DNA of 64,000 bases from Eudorina sp. 2006-703-Eu-15 (GCA_003117195.1 BDSI01000218.1:1-64000), one strand, 5' to 3'. Positions 47,671 to 59,111 are shown, counted from the stretch's first letter. Notes: a model not told the origin generated them from the letters alone. Numbers and translations are program-made.

Positions 47671-48606
47671 CTATGACCTCACGGTGGCCGCCGCCGGCGC
47701 TGCCGGCGCCGTCGCCGCAGCAGTCGCCGCTACTGCCGCCAGCTGCTTGCCGCGGTGGTAGCCCGGGTGCTCCTTCTGCCAGTCCGCCAGGTGCTTGATG
47801 ATCTGCTTGGCGAGACCCTCCGCGTCGTTGTTCTTTCCGAAGAAGGTTACGAACTCGCCCTCCGGGTTGACGAGGTAATGGATGATGGAGTGGTCCACGA
47901 GGTAGTCAGTCTCGCTCTCGCCGGTCTTGCTGTAATAAACACGATAGGCCTTGCTGATCGCCTTGATGTTGTCCAGGTCGCCTGTGAGTCCGATCATGCG
48001 CGGGTGGAACTCGCGGACGTAAGGCTTGACGACCGCGGGCTTGTCGCGCTGCGGATCCACGGATATGAAGACGGGCTGGATTTGGACGCCACTCAGCTTC
48101 TCGACCTGGTTGATCGCCTCTGACACCTTCTCCAGCTCGTCGGGGCAGATGTCGGGACAGTGCGTGAAGCCAAAATACAGCAGCGCGAATTCGCCGTGAA
48201 GGTCCTTGTCTGTAAAGCTCTTGCCGTCCTGATCGATCAATTCAAAGGGGCCGCCGACGGCGGCCTTCCCGACGACCTGCTGGCTCTGCGCAACTACCTT
48301 CTGCAATTTCTGGTCGGTGTACAGCCGCGTCGCGTAGGTGACCCCAGCGCCGGCCATCAGCATCAGGATGAGGGTCCGCATCGACACTGGTGCTACATCG
48401 CGCGCCCCGGCGCGAATTCCAGCCTCTGGCTCTGCCGCGAGCCATCGTGTCGTGTGCAGGCGCCGCAGCGCAAACCGTTGCTGCGAAACAACAGGACAGA
48501 AATACCCCGTGGAAGCGGATGCGCATGAGGCTGAGCTACATGGAACTTCTTCGCGGAACAAATTCCAAGCGATGCTCGAAAGACGCGTCAGTCGTTGCGG
48601 TCTCAT
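47671..48606 (-). CDS. SCO1: SCO1-type copper chaperone for cytochrome c oxidase
   Basis: Delivers copper to the CuA centre of COX2 in the mitochondrial inner membrane. The frame is single and uninterrupted, 311 aa; the ATG at 48606 is the first in frame. Seen: an Arg/Ser/Ala-rich N-terminus suitable as a mitochondrial presequence, and one membrane segment near residues 77-95 (TLILMLMAGAGVTYATRLY). A thioredoxin-fold domain follows with YFGFTHCPDICPDELEKV (copper-binding CxxxC at about 150-154), PVFISVDPQRDKP, MIGLTGDLDNIK, AYRVYYSKTG and VDHSIIHYLV (copper-binding His near 239). The order and spacing match human and yeast SCO proteins. The C-terminus ends in an Ala-rich tail. It has no introns, unlike every other well-supported long gene here. 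It is divergent from the polymerase eta gene across 219 bp. Confidence 0.97.
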   Translation of the reverse strand: MRPQRLTRLSSIAWNLFREEVPCSSASCASASTGYFCPVVSQQRFALRRLHTTRWLAAEPEAGIRAGARDVAPVSMRTLILMLMAGAGVTYATRLYTDQKLQKVVAQSQQVVGKAAVGGPFELIDQDGKSFTDKDLHGEFALLYFGFTHCPDICPDELEKVSEAINQVEKLSGVQIQPVFISVDPQRDKPAVVKPYVREFHPRMIGLTGDLDNIKAISKAYRVYYSKTGESETDYLVDHSIIHYLVNPEGEFVTFFGKNNDAEGLAKQIIKHLADWQKEHPGYHRGKQLAAVAATAAATAPAAPAAATVRS

Positions 48607-48825
48607 TTTTTTCTTAGCTGCCAATCGCAGGTTATTGCATTTGCTAATACAGCTATTGATAATGGGTTCGGCAGCGTACCGTGAAGATTACAAACCCCTT
48701 GTGCAATTCGTACGGTACACGATGTGTTTTGCCGCTGCGACCTCTTGACATTTTCCGGTAGCTCGATTCCTAATACAAATGGTAATTTGAATGGGTATAC
48801 ATGGATTCTTCAACATGGGCAAAGC
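48607..48825. promoter_or_regulatory. Divergent promoter region, SCO1 / DNA polymerase eta
   Basis: The two start codons are 219 bp apart on opposite strands. The segment is A+T-rich relative to the exons and must hold both 5' UTRs. No certain core element can be assigned. Confidence 0.6.
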
Positions 48826-51800
48826 ATGGGGCCTCAAATCCCTGACCTACAGCGCACCTTCGTTTTGCACGCCGATGTAGACGCCTTCTTTTGCCAGGTG
48901 CGGCACCTTGTATAAAATTTCTCCGCCCGCCCGTTCAATCGCTCGACGGCTTTTGCACAGCGGGGTCGCCAACTTGCAACGCCCTGAGCGGTTGGGCCCC
49001 AACGACGTTGCAGCTCGTTGCTTTCACCTTGGTGCCGAGGATGGACCTCGCGCCAGAGCGAGCGAGCCTCAGCCGCTATAGTGCATGCAGGTGGAGGTGC
49101 TTCGCCGCGGAGATGGCGCCCTGCGCAACATCCCTCTGGCGGTGCAGCAGCACCAGGACATCATCGCGGTCGACTACCGCGCCAGGCAGGCCGGCGTCCA
49201 GAAGCACATGGCGCCCGCGGAGGTGACCCGTGAGACAGCCAGAGCGCCTTCTTGCCCACGGCACCCGCTGCTGCCGGGGGGGTACACGTATTGGTTTGGG
49301 TCGGGCTAGGGTTTCTTCGCGGGTTTCTTCGCGGAGCACATTGCTTTGGGTGCGGCGGGCTGTCTCGCTAAACAGGGGGCCAACAGCCCCGCCAACATGC
49401 AAACGCACGCCACATCCTCAAGTACGGCATCGCAGCGCGTTCCTAGAGACAGCCCCGTTACCTCGAACCGACGCCATCAGGGACCCGATGGGTCGTGAGC
49501 TCGTGACTCGTGAGGCATCTGCCGTGACGTGGGTCGGGGTCGAATGTTGGCACACCAGGCTAAGGACTGCCTCGCCCCGCAGGCGCGACGTCTGCTTGCG
49601 GCCGTGGGCGGACGTGTCGTACACGTGTACTGTGAGGACGGCACCCGTCCGTCGTACAGGCCGTACCGTGAGACCTCCGCGGCCCTCATGAGGTGCGTGT
49701 GTGTTGTCTTCTGTCACTTGGTCCGGCCGGCGGACTCGAGACGCACCACGCCCGGGTGCCGGTCAGCGCGTCAGGCACCCCACACGCGCCCGTCGCTGCA
49801 CCACTGCACTCCCGCGCCGCGCCGCCCTGTGGCGTGTCCCCCGCATGCGTGCGTCACTCGACCACGCTGAACCTATTTTCCGTATCTCGGAGCTCAGACT
49901 TATGTGTATCTGACAGCCTCCATTCTCCCGCTGCTAAAGTCTCATCCTTGCCCCTGCTAAAGTCTCATCGCCAGGAAAGCACGGCACAGCAGCATCCGCT
50001 GCGACACACCGCCGACGCAACCTCATGACATGACATGACATGACATACACTGTTGATCCCGTTTCGGGGTCCGCTGTAACGTTCATGACATGGCATGACA
50101 CGTCATGTCGCCGCCGCCGGCGCCGCCGCCGCCGCCGCACTCTCCGGCCCCGCAGGCTCCTGCGCAGCCTGCTGCCGCCCGGCGGCTGTTGCGTGTTGGA
50201 GCAGGCTTCGATAGACGAGGCGTTCGTGCAGCTGCGGGCGCAGGGGGACGGCCAGGGGCGGGCGAAGGCGCTGGGACAGGAGGCCCTGCGGGGAGGCAGC
50301 GGGGGGCCGGGGCCAGGTGAGGGCGGATAGGGCGGGGCAGGGGTCCAGGGAATATCTGGGGTGGGTTAGGATGAGGTTCAGCACGTAAGTAAGCCCGCAA
50401 CGATGCCCGGGGGGGGGGGGCTGGGGTGCCACCTGGACAGGGCCTTCGCGTAGGAGCTGGCGGCTGGGGCCTGAGGCTTGCAACCGCGGTCGGGGCCGTG
50501 TAGTTGAACCTTGGCAAGTATGAATGGATGAATGAACGTTACAGCGGACCCCAAAGGGATCCGGGCAAGTATGTAATCTCTAAGGTTTCGGGTGTTGGCA
50601 AAGGGACACCGCTCACCACGGAGCTGGGAGCTCGCGGCCGCCTGTTTGCCTGCCTCTAACTATTTGATGAGTCAGTCGTGACCCCGTACGACCCGGTTTA
50701 TTCGTGAGCGCCTCGACCGCATGTGCGGTACGGTGCAGTACAGAACAATACAGTACAATCTAGTACAAAATTCAGTACAATGCAGTATAGTGGAGTGCCC
50801 ACAGCGGTTCTTGATGTTTCGTCCAGGCAGCGTTGTACACGGCAGGCAGGTTGTGCTGCCGTACGGAGTGTGCGGTGGTTTGATTCTGTCACATCGCCGC
50901 ATTGGCAGAGAGGGCGGGCAGGCGGGCTGGCGCGGGGGTGCAATGTGTTTACCCGCCCGACGCAAACCAACGACCAAAATACTTACCATAACAACCTGCA
51001 AAATGAACAAACAACAAAACAACAGCGGAACAAGGCAGCCGTGCAGTGTGTGAAGCCATGCGACGCCTGTATGCCGACGTGCCGGGGCAGGCGGGCGGGA
51101 GCCGGACGCGGACGTGGCTGACGACGCGGACGCGGCTGACGGCGACCCATGGGTCAGTGAGGCCGTGCAGCTGGCCGAGCGCATCCGACGGGAGGCGTGG
51201 TCGCAGCTGGGGCTTCGAGTGTCGGTGAGCACCGCGAGTCGTCGAGTGCTTCAGGGTTGGTGGGTGTAGGTGGGTGCAGGTGGGTGTAGGACTGTAGGTG
51301 GGTGTAGGTGTGTGTGGGTGAGCCGTCGCCCGAGGCGGCTGCCACGGCAGATGGGTGTCCACGGGTCGGGTCGAGGGAGCGGAGGGAGCCCTGCGGCGGC
51401 CGAACCGACTAAACCAGAACCCACATCGGTTGCCTAGCACTGACTGACTGGATGACAGACATGCGAGCATCGCACCGTCTGCCGCCGTCCCCTGTCCTGG
51501 AAGGTACATGGCTGCTGCGGGGAGGTCAGGCCCACACTCGGCAGACGGAATTCGGAGCTGTGGCATTTGGCTGTAGCTGTAGGTGCCTGGCGGAGGCCGC
51601 CAGGCGGCGTCTACGGTGGAAACGTCTACGGTGGAAACGGACATGGACATGGAGAGATCAGTGACACAGCGGGCTACACACACAGGCAGCGCTTGCTCCC
51701 CAACAGGGGTCGCAGGAGGGGAGTCCCACCGTACGGCATATGAGACGCCCTGCCGTACGGTAGGCGGAGCCTCCGTACATCTTTGCCGGGGTCGCCGCCA

Positions 51801-54800
51801 TCAGGCCGCCGTCACAAGGCCCTCTTCCTGCCCCTCCCTTTGCCCTTTGTACCACCCACCCAATCGCCAAAATCGCTCCAACCGCTCAACCACCCCAACG
51901 AACCACCCCATCCGCCCCGGCCCCTCTGCAGGTGGGTCTGGCCCGCAACAAGCTGCTGGCCAAGCTGGCCTCCCGGGCCGCCAAGCCGGACGGCCTCAAG
52001 CAGCTGCTGCACCCCGATCACGTGGAGGCCGCCCTGGTCGCCACCCCGGTGTCACGACTGCCGGGTGCGTCCAGTCCGGGCACCCTCCCTGGCCGTCGAG
52101 TGGGCTGCTACCTACCTGGTTCGACCGCGTTTCTGCTAAACACACTGCGTGCTGTGCAGGTTGGGGGGGGGTTGCGGATGGATGATGCTGATAAGAGTTA
52201 GGAACCCGGGGCGGAGCAGGGCAGGGCAGAGCAGGTTGGTTCGCGGCCTTGTGCGGTGCGGTTAGCGGCACTGCGGAGGGATGTGGGGCTGCCGAGGGGG
52301 CGGGGAAGGAGATGTGGGGCTGCCGAGGGGGCGGGGAAGGAGATGTGGGGCTGCCGAGGGGGCGGGGAAGGGGATGTGGGGCTGCCGAGGGGGGTGGGTG
52401 GGTATGTGGGTCGGAGGAGGAGGAGGAGAGGGCATGATACCTTCAACGACGCCAACGCACGACCCCGGCGGCGCTGCCCGGTTGGTCTCCGTCGTTACCC
52501 TTCCTTGAACCCGGCCTCTAACTCCCGGGGACCCCAGTGCAGGCCTGGGCGGCCGGGTGGCGGAGGCGCTGGCGGCCGGCGGCTACCTGACTGCCGCCCA
52601 GCTGCGGCCCCTCTCCGCCGCCACCCTCACGGAGCGCTTCGGGCTGAGGGCGGCCGTGGCGGCGGTCCTGGTGCAGTGGGCGCGGGGCCACGACCCACGA
52701 CCCGTGATGGAGCGGGGCCCGCCCAAGGCCATCCAGGTGTGTGTGGGGTGTGGCCGGGGTGTGGGCGCCTGGGCGGGGTGTGGCCGGGGTGTGGGCGGGG
52801 TGTTTCTAGGGTTTCGTGACGGGTGCGCTTCTAGTGAAGAAACCTGCCCGACTCAAATCAGTTGTCAGTTGCCAACTCACCCACCGCGATCAGCTGCGAA
52901 TGAAAGTGCGCGGTTGTGTGCGGGGATGTGTGCGGGTTTACGATGCACACATGTACGGTACGTACGTTCACGCAGAGGACAGCCTGCAGGTGTGGTGTCG
53001 GTCCTGACCGCCAAACCGCCTAACCGTCGTCCCACCACCGCTGCCACAGGTCCAGATGACGCTGACGCCCATCCCCCGGCCGGCCCCGCCCGCCATTCTG
53101 GAGCGGGCTATCAACGCGGACAGGGCCCCCGCGCCGCGCGCCACCGCCGGCAGATCGCCCCCCACCGGCCGGGCAGGGGACCCACCTGAGGGCGGCTCGG
53201 GGGCGTCCCTGGTGCGGTGCGGACCCGGCGGCGTCGGCGGCGTCGGCGGCGTCGGCGGCGTGTCGATGCTGATGCCGCTGCTGCCGGACACGGCGGAGGG
53301 GCGGGTGCGGCTGGGTCGGCTGGTCCGCAGTATGGCGGGGGACCTGGTGGCTCGGGTGCTGCTGGACAGGTGGGGCGGGGTGGGGTGGAGTGGGGTGGAG
53401 GAGCAGGGATGGGCCGGCAGGGATGGGCGGCAGGGATGGGCGGCAGGGATGGGCGGCAGGGAGGGGCGGCAGGGAGGGGCGGCAGGGAGGGGCGGCAGGG
53501 AGGGGCGGCAGGGAGGGGCCGCAGGGAGGGGCGGCAGGGGGATGCTCCCCTCCAGCAGCAGTAACGTTCTCTCCCGGCTGCACCATGCGGGTAGCAGTGT
53601 AGGGACCCACCCCCTTGTGTGGCACCGGACCTTTGCTCCGGTAGCAGCGCAGTTTGAATGTGTCTACCCATTTCCTGTACCGGACCCCCCCGAGGTGCGG
53701 CCGTCATTTGGTTAAAAGGAAAATGCCGACTGCCCAAGTAACTGAACGCAGAAGCGCTGCATGACATGATGCGCTGGGCCCCATGTGGCCTATCTCGCTC
53801 AGGTACTCCCTGGCCTCACCCTCCTGGTTGGGGCCCTAAACCCGGAGCCAAAACCATCAGACATGTGCGCGTAACGGTTACTACTGAGCACAACACCGTG
53901 ACCGTGACCGTGCTGCGCTGGCGCCTCAGGCACCAGGAGCGCCGGTGGCCGGGGAAGCTCACAGTGACGCTGGTGACCCACGGGTCAGGGGGCCGCACCA
54001 CCGCCAAGACCGCCGCCTTCCCGCCGGCCGCGCTGGCGGCGGCGGCGACCGCGGCCGCGGCTGCAGCTGCGGGCGCCGAGTGCGCCGTAGCCTGCAGGCC
54101 ACCCGGCGATGACGCCGGACCGGACGCCGCTGCCGGCCCCCGGTCGCGGCCGGATGCTGGCCAGGCGCCCGGGCGGGCCCCGCAGGCCGCAACCTGCGGG
54201 GCACCGGGGGAAGGTGCCAGGGAGGGCGCCGGGGACGGACCGGGAGCTGCTGTGTCGGGCCACAAGAGGGTTGTGGCCCCATGGGCCGCACCAGGGGCCG
54301 CACCAGCGAATGCGGCAGCGGCTGGCGGCGCGGCCACCGCCGCGGCCGCGCTGCCGCCCGGCGCAGCCGACCACGGCCTCATCGTGGGGGAGCACACGTT
54401 CTACCGACCCGGCAGCCCCAGGTACGGCATGAGATGTACGAGAAGATGTCGTACAGGGACACGCCAAGGGAGACGGCGAGGGAGATGCTGGCGCCCCGGC
54501 ATGGCCGGATGGATTGGCATTGGGCGGCTTCCGGCTTGGCGGCGACATCGCGCTTCTTGACGGCATGGATCGGGTTTGCCTCGCCTCCCTGGCACGGCGC
54601 AGCGCGAGGCAGCTACTGCAGTCTTCGATCCGCACGAAGACTGCAGTAGCGATTCTTCTTTAAATATACTCTGTTTTACGGTGCTACATGTATGATCTAT
54701 AGCGACACTTGAACGGCGACGTCGATCAACCGGACAACTACTGCCCATTCGGTGACAATTCGCGGTCTCGCTGTCGTGTTTAACACAAGGGAGTTCCGGA

Positions 54801-56519
54801 CCCTCACAGACTACTCTAGACTCGGAGCGGACCTTTCGAACCGCCCCGCCCCACCCCACCCCGCCCCGACCCGACCCGACCCGGCCCGGCAAAGCCCGAC
54901 CCGACCCACCCCACTCCGCAGTGCGTTGCTGGACGCTGTGGCTGCGGCCGCGACGGCGCTGTGTGAGGCCATACTGGGCGCCGTGTCCGGCCCGATGGTG
55001 ACGGGCCATGCTGCGAGCGGGCTGCCGCTAGTGCAGGTGGGTGGCAGCGCTGCTGCTGCCGGCGGTCGTACGGTTTGTGTGACGTACTAGTAGGGTGTCG
55101 TGTCCGTACCGCGCAATGGGGCACCGCCCTTGTCCATCTCATATTGTTATGACTGTACAGCTACCGGCCCCCCAACTCGATGTCCGGATGATGTCCTATA
55201 ACCCGCTTCGGATTGCCAACCCTAACCCAACCCTCACCCAACCCAACCCCCTGTTCGCCTAGGTACACTTGACCGCCCACTCCTTCACCGCGCCCGCCCA
55301 CACCGGCGCCGCCGGCTCCATCTCCCATTACTTCGGAGCTGCCAGCAGCCGCCGAACGGGGACCGATCCGCGGGTCCGTCCGGTACCCCCCGGCCATGCG
55401 CCAGAGCTGGAGCGGGGCGGCAGCCTGGGATCACCGGAGGTGGCGGCGGCAGCGGCGGCGGTGGTTGCGACGGTGCGACCAGCCCCCGCCTCAGGGGCGA
55501 TGACCCGGGGCCGCGACGATCCGGAAGGGGAAGATGTCGGGGGCCCGCGAAAGCGTCAGCGAGTCGGCGGCGGGCCCGATACTCCTGGCGGCGGCGGCGG
55601 CAGCGGAGGAGGAGGAGGAGGAGAAGCCGGAGGAGGAGGCGGAGGAGCCGGCGGCGCGTCCGCCCTGGCGGAGCCGGCCGCCGCCGCTGCCGGCGGTGCG
55701 GCAGGGATGGCCGCCGTGACGGCACGCAGACAGCGACGCGAGGCGTCGACGGATCCAGATCCGGATCGAGATGCCGTTCAGGATCCAGCTGGACGTCCTG
55801 GGCTGCGCAACTCACCCGGTCAGCGGCCCAGTGCCGGCGGGGTTGCTACGGAGGAGCAGCACCCCCAGTCGCCCGCGCTGCTGCCTCCGCCAGAAAGGGC
55901 CCTACCACCCGCCCTTTTTCCGGCCGGCAACAACCAAAACCAAAACCAAACCCGACCAGCACAGCACAAACGCACCCCGGTGACGGCCGCGGGCCCGCGT
56001 CCACCACAGCTCCCCCAACAGCCCCATCAACCCCAACAGCAACAGCAAGTGCCCCAACTCCAAGTGCCCCAACTCCAACTGCCCCAACTCCAACTGCCCC
56101 AACTCCAACTGCCCCAACTCCAACTGCCCCAACTCCAACTGCCCCAACTCCAACTGCCCCAGCCCCAAATGCCCCAACAGCGAGTGGGAACGCGGGAGCA
56201 GGTGCAGGTGCAGGCCGCCCGGCGCCCGGTGCGGTCGCGGCCCCGCCAGGCGCCCTGCCAGGTGGACCTGGTGGGCCTTATGGCGGAGTTATGGGGCCCG
56301 GCGGTAGGAGGCGGGTTGGGACAGCGGGTGGGGCAGCGCTCCGCTGCTGCCCGGCCTAGGGAGGCAGCAGCGGCGGTGGAGGCAGCTGCGGCGGAAGTGG
56401 AGCCGGGGGCGGCGGCGGTGGAGGCAGCTGCGGGGGCGGCACTGCAGCGGATGGACGCGTGGATGGCGATGTTCGGTGTGGGGCCGTTGCAGGAGTGGTG
56501 GGAGGGCTTGGGCGGGTGA
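48826..56519 (+). CDS. POLH: DNA polymerase eta (Y family), eleven exons
   Basis: Translesion polymerase that copies past UV lesions. Model: 48826-48897, 49091-49222, 49583-49692, 50156-50316, 51091-51224, 51932-52064, 52543-52736, 53050-53369, 53930-54421, 54922-55036, 55263-56519; about 1,039 aa, all phases agree. Seen: VLHADVDAFF (first metal Asp), DIIAVDYRARQAGV, LEQASIDEAF (catalytic Asp-Glu), VGLARNKLLAKLASRAAKPDG (thumb entry). Then GLGGRVAEAL...ARGHDPRPV...PKAIQ, which follows the eta pattern rather than kappa or iota, and a little-finger strand RRWPGKLTVTLVTHGS. Low-complexity inserts lie in exons 8 and 9. The long last exon is Pro/Gln/Ala-rich, with SISHYFGAA, a possible PCNA-binding motif, near its start, and a PQLQL array. 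The exon 5 acceptor (GGGGCAG at 51084-51090) was chosen because it alone gives the frame EAVQLAERIRREAWSQLGLR. No ubiquitin-binding zinc finger was found. Confidence 0.93.
50024..50048. repeat. (CATGA)n microsatellite in polymerase eta intron 3
   Basis: Four to five CATGA units; further ATGACA-like units follow at 50084-50106. Confidence 0.85.
50066..50081 (+). repeat. GGGGTCCGCTGTAACG motif, copy in polymerase eta intron 3
   Basis: Exact copy, preceded by TTGATCCCGTTTC and followed by TTCATGACA. Confidence 0.8.
50537..50552 (-). repeat. GGGGTCCGCTGTAACG motif, copy in polymerase eta intron 4
   Basis: Exact copy in inverted orientation relative to 50066, flanked by GGATCCCTTT and TTCATTCATCC on the minus strand. 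The two inverted copies enclose exon 4. Confidence 0.8.
52281..52395. repeat. 31-bp tandem repeat in polymerase eta intron 6
   Basis: Unit starting ATGTGGGGCTGCCGAGGGGG at 52281, 52312, 52343 and (partial) 52374. Confidence 0.95.
53406..53539. repeat. 13-bp tandem repeat in polymerase eta intron 8
   Basis: About ten copies of GGGATGGGCGGCA, changing to GGGAGGGGCGGCA along the array; a G-rich transcript strand. Confidence 0.95.
53634..53677 (+). repeat. Intronic dispersed repeat, copy 6
   Basis: GCTCCGGTAGCAGCGCAGTT, then TGAATGTGTCTACCC and ATTTCCTGTA; polymerase eta intron 8, sense orientation. Confidence 0.88.
56051..56167 (+). repeat. Coding 15-bp tandem repeat (PQLQL) in the polymerase eta last exon
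   Basis: Seven near-perfect units of GCCCCAACTCCAACT and one diverged unit. They encode repeated Pro-Gln-Leu-Gln-Leu in frame. Confidence 0.95.
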
Positions 56520-56657
56520 GGCGGGGGGCGAGGAGGCAGGTAGATAGAAGGGGGTGTGGCAGGCCCCGCTCATCTTATCAACCTGGCCCTACCTGGTCGC
56601 ACGGCGATACCCGCCAGCTGCCTGGGGATGATGGGTCGAACCCGACCTTGACCTACG

Positions 56658-56662
56658 TGTAA
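56658..56662 (+). terminator. Candidate poly(A) signal TGTAA for polymerase eta
   Basis: TGTAA 139 bp downstream of the stop at 56517-56519, a usual distance for algal nuclear genes. Confidence 0.5.
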
Positions 56663-56705
56663 CGCTGCAGGCCGCGCGCAGACCTGCGCAGATGAGAGTC
56701 AGTCC

Positions 56706-57210
56706 GTGCTGCTATCTTGCTGCTGTATCTTCCTGCTGTATAACTGGAAAACAGCATTCCGCAGGTTTCCGGCCTGCCGCTTACAGACCGAAAAGATATG
56801 GTCGGGCCAGATTTGGCGGGTTCTTTCCAGGTGCCCGGAAGTAAGAACCTTCGAGGCAGGCCGTGAAATACCGTTTCGTGTTTCGGTAATGTCGGACAGC
56901 AGGGACATTCGTACCACAGTCGCTGAGGGGCTTTGTAGCATGAAGAATTATGCTTCCCTGGCGTTGTGGATGCATATGGAGAGGGTCGCCAGGAGCCGGG
57001 ACACGGCACCAGAGGGTGGCTTGGCGGTAAACGAGTGCGCGATGCGGGCATTGCCGCAATTTTTGAATTTTTTCTCGGAGTGTGGAAAAATACTTGCGGC
57101 AGATTTGCGGCTGTTCACAGCTTGCAATAATTCAAAACCTCGGATGTTTTTTAAGGACCCGGGAAACAAGACTTGCTCTGCTTTTTGGCTCGCCAACACA
57201 TATTGTCTTA
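56706..57210 (-). mobile_element. Degenerate copy of the 59.8-kb TIR element
   Basis: Its minus strand is collinear with 59870-60180: TATGCATCCACAACGCCAGG matches TATGCATCCGCGACGCAGGG, and CCCTGCTGTCCGACATTACC matches a second block. The terminus GAAGATAGCAGCAC (minus strand, near 56718-56706) matches GAAGATAGCAACACT at 61272-61286. The open frame at 56706-57221 across it has no recognisable product and I read it as fortuitous. Confidence 0.6.
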
Positions 57211-57764
57211 TGTACCGCTAGCATTACTGGCTGGGAACCGCTCCGGGTGGGAGCGCACGACCAGGTGACTCGATGAGCGCACCCCGTGCATCGCACAGTC
57301 CGGATCCAGTTCTGAAAAGTGAATTGGGTTAAATTGGATGGGTTTTCTACGTTACAAATGAGTACCTGCACGCAGAGAAATAACGTCTTCGTGATAGGGT
57401 AGGGCCGGGTGAGGGCGCACTACCGCGAAACGGATCACCTAGGCCTACAGACCAACCGCTTCACGGCAGCGCCCAAACGTAGCTACGAATCCCGAAATTG
57501 CCAACACAGTCGCAAGCAGCGACACAAGAGCCACAATGGCTCGTACCGTACACCGTACGGCAACGACACTCCAAATTCACATAAAACCTTCGTTTTCATA
57601 CGCTTCGCGTAGAAAACTTTCAGTTTGGGTTTCACTGGATCGGGACGAATCGCGCTGTAGTCGGTTTGGTGCTCCCTCCCTCGCCAAGCAGCAGTTCAAC
57701 CCCTTGCAGGAGCTCCACTTACCCCCCCCCCCCCACACACACACACACACACATGCCAGCCCGG
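57211..57764. other. Intergenic, no gene recognised
   Basis: Includes a short C-run plus CA microsatellite at about 57722-57756. Nothing coding. Confidence 0.5.
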
Positions 57765-58150
57765 CCGCGGCCCCGCGGGTCGCACACACCAATGGCCGCA
57801 CGGCCAGGCCGAGCAGCAGTACCGAGGGCCCGCGGCACGACGCGCCATCCAGCGGTGCCTCGACGACAGATGATTCGTAGATGCGGGTTGCGTGGTTCGA
57901 ACAGCGCCCGCCCGAGGCAACGGCAGTTGAGGATGCGAGTACGGCTACCAGCGGCCCTGTGCACTCCTGTGAACTTAAATATCGCGGCCGAGCTGAAAAG
58001 AAAATCATATTCCAATGGGTCGGTTGACCGCGCAATGAGGTCAAAGGGAGGCGTCCGTTATCAGATAACTTGACTTACAGGTGTCCTATTTGTTGGGATT
58101 TATAGACCTGTACAAGAGTGCAACTGCATTGAGCGGTGGTTTTGCTTGGT
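57765..58150 (+). promoter_or_regulatory. Upstream region shared by the two glycoprotein genes, copy A
   Basis: 57765-57960 is about 80% alike to 62255-62460 (for example GGCCAGGCCGAGCAGCAGTA and CGAACAGCGCCCGCCCGAGG occur in both). The similarity then fades and resumes at the start codon. The duplication thus included upstream DNA and probably the promoter. Confidence 0.7.
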
Positions 58151-59111
58151 ATGGCAACCAGCTGCCGCCGCGATGGCGGCGGGGGCCGAGGGGCCGGTAG
58201 TGGCCCCCCCGGGCCCTGCAGGCAGGCCCCACGCGCCGAGCTGGACTGAGGTGCAGCCCTGCAGTCCCCTCGGTGGCCTCTCTGGCGGCTGCGGCTTGCG
58301 TCCTGATCGCTCTGCTGCTGGCGTCCGCCGTCCCAGCAGCTGACGCGTCAGGATCGGTAATGTCGCCGCCGCCCTCACCGCCGTCCCCGCCGCAGTCGCC
58401 CCCGCCGTCCCGCCACCCTCGCCCCCGCCGTCCCCGCCGCCCTCGCCCACGCCGTCCCCGCCGCCCTCGCCCACGCCGTCCCCGCCGCCCTCACCGCCGC
58501 CGTCCCCGCCGCCCTCACCGCCGCCGTCCCCGCCGCCCTCGCCCCCGCCGTCCCCGCCACCCTCGCCCCCGCCGTCCCGCCGCCCTCGCCCCCGCCGCCC
58601 CGCCGCCCTCGCCCCGCCGTCCCGCCGCCGTCCCCGCCGCTGTCCCCGCCGCCGTCCCGCCGCCCTCACCGCCGCCCTCACCGCCGCCCTCACCGCCGCC
58701 CTCACCGCTGCCGTTCCCGCCGCCCTCACCGCCGCCGTCCCCGCCGCCCTCGCCCCCGCCGCCAACGCCCCCGCCGCCAACGCCCCCGCCGCCAACGCCC
58801 CCGCCACCCACGCCCCAGCCACCCTCGCCCCCGCCGCCAACGCCCCCGCCGCCAACGCCCCGCCGCCAACGCCCCCGCCGCCAACGCCCCCGCCGCCAAC
58901 GCCCCCGCCGCCAACGCCCCCGCCGCCAACGCCCCCGCCGCCAACGCCCCCGCAGCCATCACCGGAGCCATCCTCGCCGGAGCCGCCAACGCCTCCGAGC
59001 CCCCGCCCTCCGCGACGTCCTCCTCGGAACCCACCCAGCCCTCGCCCACCGTCACCAGAGCCGCCCAGCCCTCGCCCACCGCGGCCGCCTCCTCCACACC
59101 CTCCCAGCTAG
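58151..59111 (+). pseudogene. (Ser-Pro)n-rich secreted glycoprotein, copy A, frame-broken
   Basis: Paralogue of the gene at 62635. The same start (ATGGCAACCAG), the same hydrophobic signal segment ([20 protein letters not shown], then PAADA) and the same Ser-Pro and Thr-Pro rich body are present, ending PPHPPS and TAG at 59109-59111. This is the hydroxyproline-rich wall-protein class of volvocine algae; extensin-type Ser-Pro3 and Thr-Pro3 motifs would be hydroxylated and arabinosylated in the secretory pathway. Unlike copy B, the frame is broken: one base fewer than copy B near 58208 separates the ATG from the signal segment. Further shifts near 58410, 58580-58630, 58660 and 58860 turn Ser-Pro repeats into Arg-Pro runs. 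Either it is a decaying pseudogene or the assembly has homopolymer errors; both fit. Confidence 0.65.

Noticed and set aside
51046..51090. Polymerase eta exon 5 starting after GTGCAG at about 51045 (frame CEAMRRLYADVPG)
   Set aside because: This phase leads away from the frame of EAVQLAERIRREAWSQLGLR, which aligns with the family; the acceptor at 51090 gives the correct frame.
56706..57221. 171-codon plus-strand open frame
   Set aside because: It coincides with a degenerate copy of the TIR element, has no recognisable domain, and the related sequence at 59.8 kb is not open in the same way.
58100..58855. Long minus-strand open frame made of Ala-Gly-Thr repeats
   Set aside because: Antisense of the Ser-Pro repeats; the same holds for the minus frame at 62366-63316. 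The plus strand has the signal segment and the wall-protein motifs.
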